Positions 10,557 to 20,305 of a stretch of 41,119 bases of DNA are shown here, piece by piece (position 1 is the stretch's first letter; every line of letters starts with the position of its first letter). The stretch is from Rhodospirillales bacterium. GTDB taxonomy: Bacteria; Pseudomonadota; Alphaproteobacteria; Rhodospirillales; 2-12-FULL-67-15. Below the pieces are notes generated by a model. That model searched no databases and had not been told where the DNA came from. It was given only the letters and a program-made list of their open reading frames with translations. The stretch is taken from contig VGZQ01000023.1 of NCBI GenBank assembly GCA_016872535.1, forward strand, positions 1-41,119, written 5' to 3'. The translations under genes and the position numbers were made by a program.

Positions 10557-11126
10557 ATGGCCTGGACCAACTTCAACACGATGAAGAACGACGCCAAACA
10601 CCGCATGGATGGAACGCTCACCGTCCTGCATAAGGAATTCTCGGGGCTGAGAACCGGCCGTGCTTCGACCAGTCTGTTGGAGCCGGTCATGGTCGATGCC
10701 TACGGCGGCAAAATGCCGATCAACCAGGTCGGCACCATCGGCGTGCCCGAACCGCGCCTGTTGACGGTGCAGGTGTGGGATCGCGGTTTGATCAAATCGG
10801 TGGAGAAGGCGATCCGCGAAGCCAACCTTGGTCTCAATCCGCAATCGGACGGGCAACTGATTCGCATCCCGATCCCGGCCCTCACCGCCGAGCGGCGCCA
10901 GGAGTTGGCGAAGATCGCCGCCAAGTATGCCGAGGAAGGCCGCGTCGCCATCCGCAACGTTCGCCGCCATTGCATGGACGAACTGAAAAAGCTCGAGAAG
11001 GACCACAAGATTTCCGAGGACGAACACCGCGATTACTCGTCCCAGGTACAGAAGCTAACCGACGAATACATCAAGAAAATCGACGACACGCTCGCCCACA
11101 AGGATCAAGAGATCAAGCAAGTCTGA
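10557..11126 (+). CDS. frr: Ribosome recycling factor
   Basis: A 189-residue RRF that splits post-termination ribosomes together with EF-G. Recognised by the segment [14 protein letters not shown], the [16 protein letters not shown] motif and the C-terminal helix ([20 protein letters not shown]). The ATG has a good AAGGAG site in CCGAAGGAGCGCGCC. It is followed 4 bases later by uppS. Confidence 0.98.
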   Translation: MAWTNFNTMKNDAKHRMDGTLTVLHKEFSGLRTGRASTSLLEPVMVDAYGGKMPINQVGTIGVPEPRLLTVQVWDRGLIKSVEKAIREANLGLNPQSDGQLIRIPIPALTAERRQELAKIAAKYAEEGRVAIRNVRRHCMDELKKLEKDHKISEDEHRDYSSQVQKLTDEYIKKIDDTLAHKDQEIKQV

Positions 11127-11130
11127 GGCC

Positions 11131-11868
11131 ATGACCGACATTTCCTTCGAATCTTCGCGTCGCGGTTCGGTACCCGCCCACGTCGCCATCATCATGGACG
11201 GCAACGGCCGCTGGGCGCAGCGGCGCGGATTGCCGCGCACCGCCGGCCATCGGCGCGGCGCCGATGCCGCCCGCATCGCCGTGCGCGCAGCGGCCGCCCA
11301 CGGCGTGCGTTACCTGACGCTCTACGGCTTTTCCTCCGAGAACTGGAAACGCCCGGCGGATGAAGTCGAGGAACTGATGGGGCTGCTGCGCTTCTATCTC
11401 CGCAGTGAGATCGCCGATCTGCACAAGGAAGGCATCCGGCTCCGCGTCATCGGCGACCGGTCCCGCTTGGCGCCCGATATCGTCAACCTGATCGAGGATG
11501 CCGAACGCCTGACCGCGAACAACGCGACTCTCACGCTGCTCATCGCCTTGAGCTACGGCAGCCGCGCCGAGATCGCCAACGCTGCCCGACAACTGGCCGA
11601 GGATGCCGTCGCCGGCCGCATTCGCCCCTATGAGATCGACGAGGCGACGCTCGCCGGCCGCTTGTTCACGGTTGGCGTACCGGATCCCGATCTGCTGATC
11701 CGCACCAGCGGCGAGCAACGCATCAGCAACTTCCTGCTGTGGCAGTTGGCATATACCGAATTCGTGTTCCTCGACACCCTATGGCCCGATTTCTCCGAGG
11801 AAGACTTTGCACGCGCGATCAAGGAGTACCATGGCCGCGACAGGCGTTATGGCGCTACCGGCGCTTAA
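11131..11868 (+). CDS. uppS: Undecaprenyl diphosphate synthase (cis-prenyltransferase)
   Basis: A 245-residue cis-prenyltransferase that makes the C55 lipid carrier for peptidoglycan and O-antigen from farnesyl-PP and IPP. Conserved features are HVAIIMDGNGRWAQ with the catalytic Asp, the FSSENWKRP motif and the C-terminal RTSGEQRISNFLLWQLAYTE segment. It lies 4 bases after frr and overlaps cdsA by 38 bases, so the downstream gene is probably translationally coupled. Confidence 0.97.
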   Translation: MTDISFESSRRGSVPAHVAIIMDGNGRWAQRRGLPRTAGHRRGADAARIAVRAAAAHGVRYLTLYGFSSENWKRPADEVEELMGLLRFYLRSEIADLHKEGIRLRVIGDRSRLAPDIVNLIEDAERLTANNATLTLLIALSYGSRAEIANAARQLAEDAVAGRIRPYEIDEATLAGRLFTVGVPDPDLLIRTSGEQRISNFLLWQLAYTEFVFLDTLWPDFSEEDFARAIKEYHGRDRRYGATGA

Positions 11869-12679
11869 TTCCGGCAGCGGGGATTTGTGGCCCCGGCTCG
11901 CCTCGGCGGCGGTGCTCGCGCCGCTGGCGCTGGCGGTCGCGTATGTCGGGCCGCCCGTGTTCGAGGCGGCACTGATCGCCGTCGCCGGCGTGCTGGCGTG
12001 GGAATGGACGGCCTTGTGCGGAAGCCATCGTGCGTCGCTCATGCGTGCGTTGCTGACGCTCGTGGCCGCCGCCGCCGTCCTGTTGGTCGCGACGGACGAG
12101 ATGTGGCCCGCCGTTATCGCCATCGGAGCCGGGACGCTGGCCGCGGCCGCGCTCGAAGGCGACGCCGCCGAAGGGAAGGGCAAGCGCGCGTGGATGGCGA
12201 TCGGCGTGGTCTATATCGCTGTGCCGGTGGCGGCGCTCGAATGGCTGCGCCTCGCCCCGCATGGCCGCGAATTGGTCGCTTGGCTCCTGATCGTGGTGTG
12301 GGCCTCGGACACGGTCGCCTACGTGTTCGGGCGCACCTTTGGCGGGCCAAAACTTGCTCCCTCGATTAGCCCGAAGAAAACCTGGTCCGGATTGGCTGGC
12401 GCGGTAATCGGTGCGGCGGCAGGCGGAGGCTTTTGCGCCCTGGCCTTCGGCGCCGACGACGCTGCCGGCTTCGCCCTTATGGCCGCGCTATTCGGTTTGG
12501 TCGGACAAGGCGGCGATTTGATGGAATCCGCCATCAAGCGCCGCTTCGGCGTCAAGGACACGAGCCGGATCATTCCCGGCCATGGCGGCCTGTTCGATCG
12601 TCTGGATGCGTTCATGGCCGTCGTGGTTCTCGCCGCGGCGGCGCGCGCGGCCGGTTGGACGGGAGGAACGACATGGTGA
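11831..12679 (+). CDS. cdsA: Phosphatidate cytidylyltransferase
   Basis: A 282-residue integral membrane enzyme that makes CDP-diacylglycerol from CTP and phosphatidate, the branch point for phospholipids. The CDP-DAG synthase signature ([20 protein letters not shown], continuing GGLFDRLD) is near the C-terminus, and multiple hydrophobic segments precede it. I chose the ATG at 11831 because AAGGAG lies at 11821-11826; an upstream in-frame ATG at 11807 has no such site. The start lies inside the uppS 3' end, and the stop overlaps the dxr start by 7 bases. Confidence 0.95.
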   Translation: MAATGVMALPALNSGSGDLWPRLASAAVLAPLALAVAYVGPPVFEAALIAVAGVLAWEWTALCGSHRASLMRALLTLVAAAAVLLVATDEMWPAVIAIGAGTLAAAALEGDAAEGKGKRAWMAIGVVYIAVPVAALEWLRLAPHGRELVAWLLIVVWASDTVAYVFGRTFGGPKLAPSISPKKTWSGLAGAVIGAAAGGGFCALAFGADDAAGFALMAALFGLVGQGGDLMESAIKRRFGVKDTSRIIPGHGGLFDRLDAFMAVVVLAAAARAAGWTGGTTW

Positions 12680-13890
12680 TACCCGCGCCCCGCCTGGTGC
12701 CGGTCGCCGACACCGATCCGTCGCCGAAGCGGGTGACCATTCTCGGGTCGACCGGCTCGGTCGGACGCAACACTGTCGACTTGATTGGCCGCGCGCCCGA
12801 CCGTTTCGTGGTCGAGGCTATTACCGGCAACCGCAACGTGGCGCTGCTGGCCGAACAGGCGCGGAGCTTGCGCGCCCGTGTCGCCGTGGTCGCCGACCCG
12901 GCGCTCTACGGCGAGTTGCGCGACGCGCTCGCCGGCAGCGACGTGCTGGCGGCCGCGGGCCCCGAGGCGGTGGCCGAAGCCGCCGCCCGCCCGGCCGAAT
13001 GGGTCATGGCGGCGATCGTCGGAGCGGCCGGATTGAAGCCGACGCTCGGCGCGATCCGGCGCGGCGCGGTGGTCGCGCTCGCCAACAAGGAATGCCTGGT
13101 GTGCGCGGGCGATCTCATGGTCGCCGAGGTGCGCGCTCACCACGGCACCCTGCTGCCGGTCGATTCCGAGCACAGCGCGATTTTCCAGGTGTTCGAATTC
13201 GAACGCGCCGAATCGGTCGAACGCGTGGTGTTGACCGCCTCGGGCGGACCGTTCCGCACCTGGACCAAGGCGCGCATGGCTCAAGCCACCCCCGAACAAG
13301 CGGTGGCGCATCCCAATTGGAGCATGGGCGCGAAAATTTCGGTCGATTCCGCCACCATGATGAACAAGGGGCTGGAAACGATCGAGGCGTACCATCTGTT
13401 TCCGATCGAAAAGCATCAACTCGACGTGGTGGTGCATCCGCAATCGGTCGTGCACAGCATGGTTGCGTACGCGGACGGCTCGGTGCTGGCGCAAATGGGC
13501 ACGCCCGACATGCGCACGCCGATCGCCTTCACGCTCGCCTGGCCGCGCCGCATGGCGGCGCCGGTCGAACGGCTCGACCTGGTGCGCGTCGGGTCGCTGA
13601 CCTTCGAAACGCCGGACGAGAACCGTTTTCCCGCCCTTCGGCTCGCGCGCGCGGCGCTCGCCGCCGGCGGCTCCGCACCCGCGGTGCTGAACGCCGCCAA
13701 CGAAATCGCCGTCGCCGCGTTCCTCGATCGCGCCATCGGCTTCCTTGATATTGCGGCGGTAGTGGAAGATGCTCTCGCCCAAGTGCCGGCACGTTCGCTC
13801 GTCGACCTCGCCGCGGTCCATGACGCCGACGCCGAGGGACGGCGCGCCGCCCAAGCCGCCGTTCGGCGCATGACCGCCAAAAAAACGTGA
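12673..13890 (+). CDS. dxr: 1-deoxy-D-xylulose 5-phosphate reductoisomerase
   Basis: A 405-residue enzyme of the MEP isoprenoid pathway that converts DXP to MEP with NADPH. It shows the NADPH-binding loop [26 protein letters not shown], the metal and substrate segment [11 protein letters not shown], the flexible-loop region [20 protein letters not shown], and the C-terminal [13 protein letters not shown]. The ATG at 12673 follows GGGAGG at 12661-12666 and overlaps the cdsA stop. Together with uppS it serves isoprenoid supply. It is followed by rseP, as in many alphaproteobacteria. Confidence 0.97.
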   Translation: MVIPAPRLVPVADTDPSPKRVTILGSTGSVGRNTVDLIGRAPDRFVVEAITGNRNVALLAEQARSLRARVAVVADPALYGELRDALAGSDVLAAAGPEAVAEAAARPAEWVMAAIVGAAGLKPTLGAIRRGAVVALANKECLVCAGDLMVAEVRAHHGTLLPVDSEHSAIFQVFEFERAESVERVVLTASGGPFRTWTKARMAQATPEQAVAHPNWSMGAKISVDSATMMNKGLETIEAYHLFPIEKHQLDVVVHPQSVVHSMVAYADGSVLAQMGTPDMRTPIAFTLAWPRRMAAPVERLDLVRVGSLTFETPDENRFPALRLARAALAAGGSAPAVLNAANEIAVAAFLDRAIGFLDIAAVVEDALAQVPARSLVDLAAVHDADAEGRRAAQAAVRRMTAKKT

Positions 13891-13906
13891 ACGGAATCGA
13901 CAGTCC

Positions 13907-15052
13907 ATGACCATTCTCGGATTTACCTGGTACTACGTGCTGACCTTCCTCGCCGTTCTGTCGGTGCTGATCTACGTGCACGAGTTCGGCCATTATTGGG
14001 TCGCGCGCCGGAACAGGGTCCGGGTCGAGGTTTTTTCCATCGGTTTCGGCCCGGAACTATGGGGCCGCACGGACCGTCACGGTACGCGCTGGAAGGTGTG
14101 CGCGATTCCGCTCGGCGGCTACGTTAAGATGTTCGGCGAAATCATGCCCGGGGAAGGCGAGGGCGAGGGCGCGAACGAACGCCCATTGACGCCCGAAGAA
14201 AAAGCCGAATCCTTCACCCACAAGCGCCTCGGCCAACGTTCCGCCATCGTCGCGGCCGGGCCGATCGCCAATTTCCTGTTCGCCGTTTTTGTGTTTGCCG
14301 CGGTCTTTTCGGTATTCGGCAATCCGGTCCCGCTTGCCGTGGTGGGCGAAGTGGTGCCCGGCACGCCCGCGGCCTCCGCCGATATTCGCCCGGGCGACAA
14401 AATTCTCGCGATCGAATCCGAAACAGTGACCACGTTCGAGGACGTGCGGCGCATCATCGGCGCGCATCCCGACGTACCGGTGCGTCTGCGCATCGCCCGG
14501 GACAACGCCGAAATCGTCGTCGTCGCCACCCCCCAGTCCGCACCCGTCGCCGACGCCAAGAACGGCGCCAGGATCGGACGCATCGGTATCAAGCCGGACG
14601 CGACCGAAGTCGCCTATGAGCGTCAAAATCCGTTGACCGCGTTGTGGATGGGGGCGGAGCGAACCGTGTCGCTCACCGGACAAATCTTATCCTATCTCGG
14701 CCAAATCATTGCCGGACGCCAGGATGCCCGTGACCTGGGCGGGCCGCTCAGGATTGCCCAGATGTCGGGCGAGGTTGCCCAGGACGGTGGCTTGGTCAGC
14801 CTGCTGCTGTTCACCGCCGTACTGTCGGTCAACCTGGGCCTGATCAACCTGTTTCCGATCCCCATGCTCGACGGGGGACATCTCTTGTTCTATGCCGCCG
14901 AGGCATTGCGTGGCCGGCCGCTGTCGCCGCGGGCCCAAGAATACGGTTTCCGCTTCGGGTTGGCCTTGGTACTTATGCTGACGGTGTTCGCGACCTGGAA
15001 CGACTTGGTGAACCTCAAGGTCATCGAGTTTCTCCGACAGTTGATCACATGA
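13907..15052 (+). CDS. rseP: RIP metalloprotease (site-2 protease) RseP
   Basis: A 381-residue intramembrane zinc protease. The HExxH motif is in YVHEFGHYWVARR (residues about 25-29) in the first transmembrane helix. One PDZ domain follows, around VVPGTPAASADIRPGDKIL, and the third zinc ligand motif NLFPIPMLDGGHL is in the C-terminal membrane part. The family cleaves anti-sigma factors and remnant signal peptides. Its position directly before bamA, with a 4-base ATGA overlap, links it to envelope assembly and stress. The number of PDZ domains is judged by eye. Confidence 0.95.
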   Translation: MTILGFTWYYVLTFLAVLSVLIYVHEFGHYWVARRNRVRVEVFSIGFGPELWGRTDRHGTRWKVCAIPLGGYVKMFGEIMPGEGEGEGANERPLTPEEKAESFTHKRLGQRSAIVAAGPIANFLFAVFVFAAVFSVFGNPVPLAVVGEVVPGTPAASADIRPGDKILAIESETVTTFEDVRRIIGAHPDVPVRLRIARDNAEIVVVATPQSAPVADAKNGARIGRIGIKPDATEVAYERQNPLTALWMGAERTVSLTGQILSYLGQIIAGRQDARDLGGPLRIAQMSGEVAQDGGLVSLLLFTAVLSVNLGLINLFPIPMLDGGHLLFYAAEALRGRPLSPRAQEYGFRFGLALVLMLTVFATWNDLVNLKVIEFLRQLIT

Positions 15053-17343
15053 GGAGGATGAACGACGCCATGCGCCGCTTTGCGCCCGCACTCGCGCTCC
15101 TGCTCGCGCTCCTCGCGCCGGGCGGGCTCGCGCGCGCGCAAAGCGGCGCAGGCGACATCGTGCGCGAGATTCATGTCGAAGGCACCCAACGCATCGAGCC
15201 CGAGACGGTCCGTTCCTACCTGACCTTCCAGCGCGGCGAGTCTTACGATCCGGCGCGCGTCGATAGCTCGATCAAAACCTTGTTCGCCACCGGCTTGTTC
15301 GCCGACGTGACCATCCGGCGTCAAGGCGCCAACGTGATCGTGGCGGTGGTGGAGAATCCGGTCGTCAACCGCATCGCCTTCGAGAACAACAAGAAGCTGT
15401 CGGACGAGACCCTGACCGCCGAAACGACGCTGCGTCCACGCAATATTTACACCCGCACCAAGATCCAGAATGACGTGCAGCGCATTCTTACGCTCTATCG
15501 CCGCAACGGCCGCTTCGCGGCGACCGTCGAGCCCAAGGTCATCCGCCTGCCGCAGAACCGCGTCGATGTGGTGTTTGAGATCGACGAGGGCGCGCCGACC
15601 GCCGTGCAACGCATCCGCTTCGTCGGCAACAAGGAATTCGGCGACGGCAAGTTGCGCGATGTGATTCGCACCAAGGAAACCCGCTGGTACCGATTCCTGT
15701 CGTCGGACGACACTTACGATCCGGACCGCCTGACGCTCGATCGTGAGCTTCTGCGCCAATATTATCTCAGCAAGGGATTCGCCGACTTCCGCGTCCTGTC
15801 GGCGGTCGCCGAACTGACGCCCGACCGCAACGATTTCTTCATCACCTTCACGATCGACGAGGGCGCGCGTTACCGCTTCGGCAAGATTGAGATCGAAAGC
15901 GTCTTGCGCGGCGTGACACCCGCCGATATCGCCGACGCGATCGAAGTCGAACAAGGCGATTGGTACAGCGGCAAGGAACTGGAGAACGCCGTCGACAATT
16001 TGATCCTGCGCGTTTCGGGCATGGGCCATCCGTTCGTCGACGTTCGGCCGCGCATCGACCGCGACCGCGAGAAGCGCGTCATCAACGTCGCTTTCGAAAT
16101 CGGCGAAGGACCGCGCATGTTTGTCGAGCGCATCGAAATCGTCGGCAACGTGCGAACCCAGGACCGGGTCATTCGGCGCCAATTCCGGCTGGCCGAGGGC
16201 GATGCCTTCAATGCCGCTAAACTCAAACGTTCGCGCGAGCGCATCAAGAACCTCGACTATTTCGAAAAGTTGAACGTCGAACAGCTTCCCGGCAGCGCCC
16301 CGGATAAGACCATCCTCAAGACCGAGGTCGAGGAGAAGTCGACCGGCTCGATCTCGCTCGGCGTCGGGTACTCGACCTCCAACGGCGCGCTCACCGACGT
16401 CACGTTGCGCGAGCGCAATTTCCTCGGCCGCGGCCAGGACGTGCGCATCGGCGGCCGCGTCGCCCAGCGCGGTACCCAGATCGATTTCGGCTTCACCGAG
16501 CCCGCATTCCTCGATCGCGAACTGAGCGCGGGATTCGATGCGTTCCACGTTACCCGCGACTTGGTCGACATCAGCGGCTATAAATTTAAGTCGACCGGCG
16601 GCGGCGTGCGCTTCGGCTACCTTATCACCGAACGTCTGAGCCAGGGCTGGCGCTACACTCTGCGTAGCGCCGAGTTGCAGAACTTCCGCACCGGCATTTC
16701 GCCGCTCATCCGGGCCGAAGATCCGACCTTCATATCGTCCGAAGTCGGTCATACCCTCGGCTACGACCGCCTTGATAGCACCGTTAGCCCGACCAGCGGC
16801 TACTTCGTGCGCATGAACAACGATATTGCCGGGCTTGGCGGCGACGTGTTCCACGTCCGCAACAAGTTGAGCGGCGGCAAATACTTCCCTTTGCAGGACG
16901 ACTGGGTCCTGGGGCTACGCGCGACCGGCGGTTATATCACCGCCTATAACGGCAAGAACGTCCGCATCAGCGACCGATTCATGGTCGGCGGCGACGACAT
17001 CCGCGGGTTCCGCACCGGCGGCATCGGCCCGCGCGACAGCACCGGCGACACCCTCGGCGGCGAATGGATGTACGCCGGCACCGCCGAAGTCCTGTTCCCG
17101 CTCGGCCTGCCGCCCGAGTTCGGCGTCAAGGGCAAGATGTTCACCGACCTAGGCAGCGCCGGCAAAATAGACCCGACCAGCGCCACGGTCCGGGACACCG
17201 GCAGCCTGCGCGCCTCCGTCGGCGCCGGCATCAACTGGGCGTCCCCGTTCGGGCCGATCGGCATCGATTTCGGCGTCCCGGTTCTCAAGGAAAGCTTCGA
17301 CAAGACCGAGCTCGTTCGCGTCAACTTCGGCACAAAATTCTAG
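15049..17343 (+). CDS. bamA: Outer membrane protein assembly factor BamA
   Basis: A 764-residue Omp85 protein with a signal peptide, five POTRA repeats (about residues 30-430, seen as repeated EGTQRIEPETV / GNKEFGDGKLRDV / GNVRTQDRVIRRQF type units) and a C-terminal 16-stranded barrel. The barrel carries the VGGDDIRGFRTGGIGPRD loop (the VRGF/Y-type motif) and a terminal phenylalanine (VNFGTKF). BamA inserts outer-membrane proteins. The first ATG overlaps the rseP stop. GAGGAGG at 15051-15057 sits between it and another ATG at 15070, which would give a more compact signal peptide (MRRFAPALALLLALLAPGG), so 15070 is a serious alternative start. Confidence 0.97.
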   Translation: MRRMNDAMRRFAPALALLLALLAPGGLARAQSGAGDIVREIHVEGTQRIEPETVRSYLTFQRGESYDPARVDSSIKTLFATGLFADVTIRRQGANVIVAVVENPVVNRIAFENNKKLSDETLTAETTLRPRNIYTRTKIQNDVQRILTLYRRNGRFAATVEPKVIRLPQNRVDVVFEIDEGAPTAVQRIRFVGNKEFGDGKLRDVIRTKETRWYRFLSSDDTYDPDRLTLDRELLRQYYLSKGFADFRVLSAVAELTPDRNDFFITFTIDEGARYRFGKIEIESVLRGVTPADIADAIEVEQGDWYSGKELENAVDNLILRVSGMGHPFVDVRPRIDRDREKRVINVAFEIGEGPRMFVERIEIVGNVRTQDRVIRRQFRLAEGDAFNAAKLKRSRERIKNLDYFEKLNVEQLPGSAPDKTILKTEVEEKSTGSISLGVGYSTSNGALTDVTLRERNFLGRGQDVRIGGRVAQRGTQIDFGFTEPAFLDRELSAGFDAFHVTRDLVDISGYKFKSTGGGVRFGYLITERLSQGWRYTLRSAELQNFRTGISPLIRAEDPTFISSEVGHTLGYDRLDSTVSPTSGYFVRMNNDIAGLGGDVFHVRNKLSGGKYFPLQDDWVLGLRATGGYITAYNGKNVRISDRFMVGGDDIRGFRTGGIGPRDSTGDTLGGEWMYAGTAEVLFPLGLPPEFGVKGKMFTDLGSAGKIDPTSATVRDTGSLRASVGAGINWASPFGPIGIDFGVPVLKESFDKTELVRVNFGTKF

Positions 17344-17352
17344 GAGATCGTT

Positions 17353-17988
17353 TTGAAAATGCACCCGAGGGTTATCTTTTTCGCGCTGTTGGCTACCGCT
17401 GTCTTCGCCGGCACCGCCTTCGCGCAACAACCCGCGCCCGCGGCCGCCCCGGTACTCAAGATCGGTGTCATCGACATCGAACAGATCCGACGCGAGGCGA
17501 CCGCGGTTCAGGACGCCCGCAACCAGATCACCGGCTTCCACAACATGGTCCAGACGGAAATCCAGAAGGAAGAGAACGAGCTGCGCCAAGCCAACCAAGA
17601 ACTCGCCCGCCAGCGTACCGTGCTCGCCCCCGAAGCCTTCAACGAGGAACGGCGCAAGTTCGAGACGCGCCTGGTCGAAGTCCAGCGCAAGGTGCAGGAA
17701 CGCCGCCAGGAGCTCGACGATCTCCAAAACGACGTGATGCGCCGGATGAACGAGGCGATGGCCGAAGTGGTCATTGAAATCGCCCAGGAACAAGGCTATT
17801 CCCTGATTCTGCGCCTCGATCAAGCGGTGTTTGCGGCCGAACCGTTTCTCATCACCAAGATGGTGCTGGAGCGGCTCAACAAGAAACTTCCGTCCATCAA
17901 GATCGCCGAGCCGGCGAGCCTCAAGGGCGCGGCCAAGGCCAAGGGACCCGCCAAGGCCAAGGCCGAGCCGGCGAAGAAAAAGCAATAG
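17353..17988 (+). CDS. skp: OmpH/Skp family periplasmic chaperone
   Basis: A 211-residue exported protein with a signal peptide ([20 protein letters not shown], cleavage after AFA) and a long coiled-coil middle rich in Glu, Gln and Arg (about residues 55-130), the tentacle region of Skp. The C-terminal tail is Lys/Ala/Pro-rich. Skp holds unfolded outer-membrane proteins on their way to BamA, whose gene lies 9 bases upstream. I prefer the TTG at 17353, spaced 6 bases from TAGGAG (17341-17346). The ATG at 17359 would be 12 bases away and would lose only two residues. Confidence 0.92.
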   Translation: MKMHPRVIFFALLATAVFAGTAFAQQPAPAAAPVLKIGVIDIEQIRREATAVQDARNQITGFHNMVQTEIQKEENELRQANQELARQRTVLAPEAFNEERRKFETRLVEVQRKVQERRQELDDLQNDVMRRMNEAMAEVVIEIAQEQGYSLILRLDQAVFAAEPFLITKMVLERLNKKLPSIKIAEPASLKGAAKAKGPAKAKAEPAKKKQ

Positions 17989-17995
17989 CCTCGGC

Positions 17996-19009
17996 ATGGC
18001 CGACCCGCGATTTTTCGCCGCCGCCGGGCCTTTCACGCTTCGGGAATTGGCGACGATCGCGAGCGCGGAAATCGCGGGCGGCGACGAAACGCGACGCTTC
18101 GTCGATGTCGCGCCGCTCGGCACGGCCGGGCCGGACGAGATCAGTTTCCTCGACAATCGGCGCTACCTCGACGCGTTTCGTCAAAGCCGCGCCGGCGCCT
18201 GTTTGGTCGCGCCCGACGCCGCCAAAGCCGCGCCCGCGGGCATGAGTCTTTTGATCGCCAAGGACCCGTATCGCGCCTACGCCAAGGTCGCGGCCGCGTT
18301 CCATCCGCCGCGCGCGTTCGAACCCGGCATCCACCCCGCCGCCCACATCGGCGACGGGGCGCGGATCGGCGAGGGTTGCCGGATCGAAGCCGGTGCGGTA
18401 ATCGGCGAGCGCGCCGAAGTCGGCCGGCGTTGCCATATCGCCGCCAATGCCGTGATCGGCGAGGGCGTGGCCATCGGCGACGACGGCTGGATCGGCCCCG
18501 GCGCCTCGATATCCCACGCCGTTCTCGGCGCCCGCGTGATCGTGCACGGCGGAGCGCGCATCGGCCAGGACGGATTCGGTTTCGCCCTCGGTCCGCAAGG
18601 CCATCTCAAGGTGCCGCAGCTCGGCCGAGTCCTGATCGGCGACGATGTGGAAATCGGCGCCAATACCACCATCGATCGCGGCGCCGGGCCCGATACGGTC
18701 GTCGGCGACGGAACCAAGATCGATAATCTCGTCCAGATCGCCCATAATGTCCGCATCGGCCGCGGCTGCGTGATCGTCGCCCAGGTCGGCATTTCGGGCA
18801 GCACCCGGATTGGCGATTTCGTCATGCTCGGCGGCCAGGCCGGCCTAACCGGGCATCTCGAGATCGGCGACGGCGCCAAGGTCGCGGCCCAAGCGGGCGT
18901 GATGCGGGATATCGAGCCCGGCGTCACCGTCGGCGGCTCGCCCGCCGTGCCGCAGCGGCAATGGCTCAAAAGCGTCGCCATGATCGAACGGATGACGCGT
19001 AAGGACTGA
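17996..19009 (+). CDS. lpxD: UDP-3-O-(3-hydroxyacyl)glucosamine N-acyltransferase
   Basis: A 337-residue left-handed beta-helix acyltransferase that adds the second acyl chain in lipid A synthesis. The N-terminal substrate-binding domain includes [15 protein letters not shown]. Hexapeptide repeats run from about residue 105 to 300, and the catalytic His is in [10 protein letters not shown]. The ATG at 17996 lies 7 bases after the skp stop; the longer open frame upstream only overlaps skp out of frame. It is followed by fabZ and lpxA in the standard order. Confidence 0.97.
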   Translation: MADPRFFAAAGPFTLRELATIASAEIAGGDETRRFVDVAPLGTAGPDEISFLDNRRYLDAFRQSRAGACLVAPDAAKAAPAGMSLLIAKDPYRAYAKVAAAFHPPRAFEPGIHPAAHIGDGARIGEGCRIEAGAVIGERAEVGRRCHIAANAVIGEGVAIGDDGWIGPGASISHAVLGARVIVHGGARIGQDGFGFALGPQGHLKVPQLGRVLIGDDVEIGANTTIDRGAGPDTVVGDGTKIDNLVQIAHNVRIGRGCVIVAQVGISGSTRIGDFVMLGGQAGLTGHLEIGDGAKVAAQAGVMRDIEPGVTVGGSPAVPQRQWLKSVAMIERMTRKD

Positions 19010-19027
19010 GGCCAGGAGACACCGAGC

Positions 19028-19498
19028 ATGAACGAACAATCCAGCGCCGCCGGAACGGTCATCGACATCAACCGCATCATGCGGTTGATTCCGCACCGCT
19101 ATCCGTTTCTGCTGATCGACAAGGTCACCGACCTGGTCCCCGACGTCAGCGCCACCGGCATCAAGAACGTCACCTACAACGAGCCGTTCTTTCAGGGGCA
19201 CTTTCCCGGCCATCCGATCATGCCCGGCGTGATGATCGTCGAGGCCATGGCCCAGACCGCGGCGGTGATGGTGATGGAAACCCTGAAACGCACCGCCGAC
19301 GAGGGCTTGGTCGTCTATTTCATGTCGGTCGACGAGGCGCGCTTCCGCAAGCCGGTGGTGCCCGGCGACACGCTCCGCATCCATGTCGCCAAGCGCCAGC
19401 ATCGCGGCGCCGTCTGGAAATTCGAGGGCCAAGCCAAAGTCGGCGACGTTTTGAACGCCGAGGCCGTGTTCACCGCCATGATCGTGGAGCCGAAATGA
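19028..19498 (+). CDS. fabZ: 3-hydroxyacyl-ACP dehydratase FabZ
   Basis: A 156-residue hotdog-fold enzyme of fatty acid elongation. The active-site region reads [20 protein letters not shown], containing the catalytic His and Glu. It competes with LpxA for 3-hydroxyacyl-ACP, so its placement between lpxD and lpxA fits balanced control of phospholipid and lipid A. A CAGGAG site precedes the start. The stop overlaps the lpxA start (ATGA). Confidence 0.97.
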   Translation: MNEQSSAAGTVIDINRIMRLIPHRYPFLLIDKVTDLVPDVSATGIKNVTYNEPFFQGHFPGHPIMPGVMIVEAMAQTAAVMVMETLKRTADEGLVVYFMSVDEARFRKPVVPGDTLRIHVAKRQHRGAVWKFEGQAKVGDVLNAEAVFTAMIVEPK

Positions 19499-20295
19499 CC
19501 GATATTCATCCCACCGCCGTCGTCGACGGCAAGGCCCGCCTGGGCAAAGGCGTGGCGATCGGCCCTTATTGCTGCGTCGGCCCCGACGTGGAGCTGAAGG
19601 ACAATGTCCGCCTCGTATCGCACGCGGTGGTCATGGGCCTGACCACGGTCGGCGAAGGAAGCGTCATCTATCCTTTCGCGTCCATCGGCCATCCGCCCCA
19701 GGACTTGAAATATAAGGGCGAGAAATCGCGCCTCGCCATCGGCCGGCGCAACGTCATCCGCGAACACGTCACCATGAATCCCGGCACCGAGGGCGGCGGC
19801 ATGCTGACCCAGACCGGCGACGACTGCCTGTTCATGGTCGGCGCCCACGTCGCGCACGATTGCCGGATCGGCGATCACGTCATCCTGGTCAACAACGCCA
19901 CCCTCGCCGGGCATGTCCACGTCGAGGATTGGGCGATCCTGGGAGGGCTTTCGGCGGTGCACCAGTTCGTGCGCATCGGCAAGCACGCCATGGTCGGCGG
20001 CATGTCGGGCGTGGAAAACGACGTCATCCCCTACGGCTCGGTTACCGGCAATCGCGCGCGCCTGCAGGGCCTCAACATCGTCGGGCTCAAGCGGCGCAGC
20101 TTCTCGCGCGACACCATCCACGCGCTGCGCAACGCTTATCGGCTGCTGTTCGCCCAGGAAGGCACCATGGCCGAACGGCTCGCCGACGTGGCCGAAATGT
20201 TCCATGACAACGAGCCGGTGATGGATATCGTCACGTTCATCCAGGCGGATTCTTCGCGCGCGATCTGCCACCCGGCCCTCGACGACGCGGCGTGA
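19495..20295 (+). CDS. lpxA: UDP-N-acetylglucosamine acyltransferase
   Basis: A 266-residue hexapeptide-repeat acyltransferase for the first step of lipid A synthesis. Repeats begin at the N-terminus ([20 protein letters not shown]). The catalytic His lies in [14 protein letters not shown], and the C-terminal helical domain ([13 protein letters not shown] onward) is complete. It starts within the fabZ stop (4-base overlap) and is followed 10 bases later by the lpxI-lpxB fusion. Confidence 0.97.
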   Translation: MTDIHPTAVVDGKARLGKGVAIGPYCCVGPDVELKDNVRLVSHAVVMGLTTVGEGSVIYPFASIGHPPQDLKYKGEKSRLAIGRRNVIREHVTMNPGTEGGGMLTQTGDDCLFMVGAHVAHDCRIGDHVILVNNATLAGHVHVEDWAILGGLSAVHQFVRIGKHAMVGGMSGVENDVIPYGSVTGNRARLQGLNIVGLKRRSFSRDTIHALRNAYRLLFAQEGTMAERLADVAEMFHDNEPVMDIVTFIQADSSRAICHPALDDAA

Positions 20296-20305
20296 GGGGG
20301 AAGCG

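Noticed and set aside
12319-13914. 531-codon open frame opposite cdsA and dxr
   Set aside because: Shadow of two confident genes; His/Arg/Gly-rich with no family features.
14890-16854. 654-codon open frame opposite bamA
   Set aside because: Shadow of BamA; no start signal and no recognisable domain.
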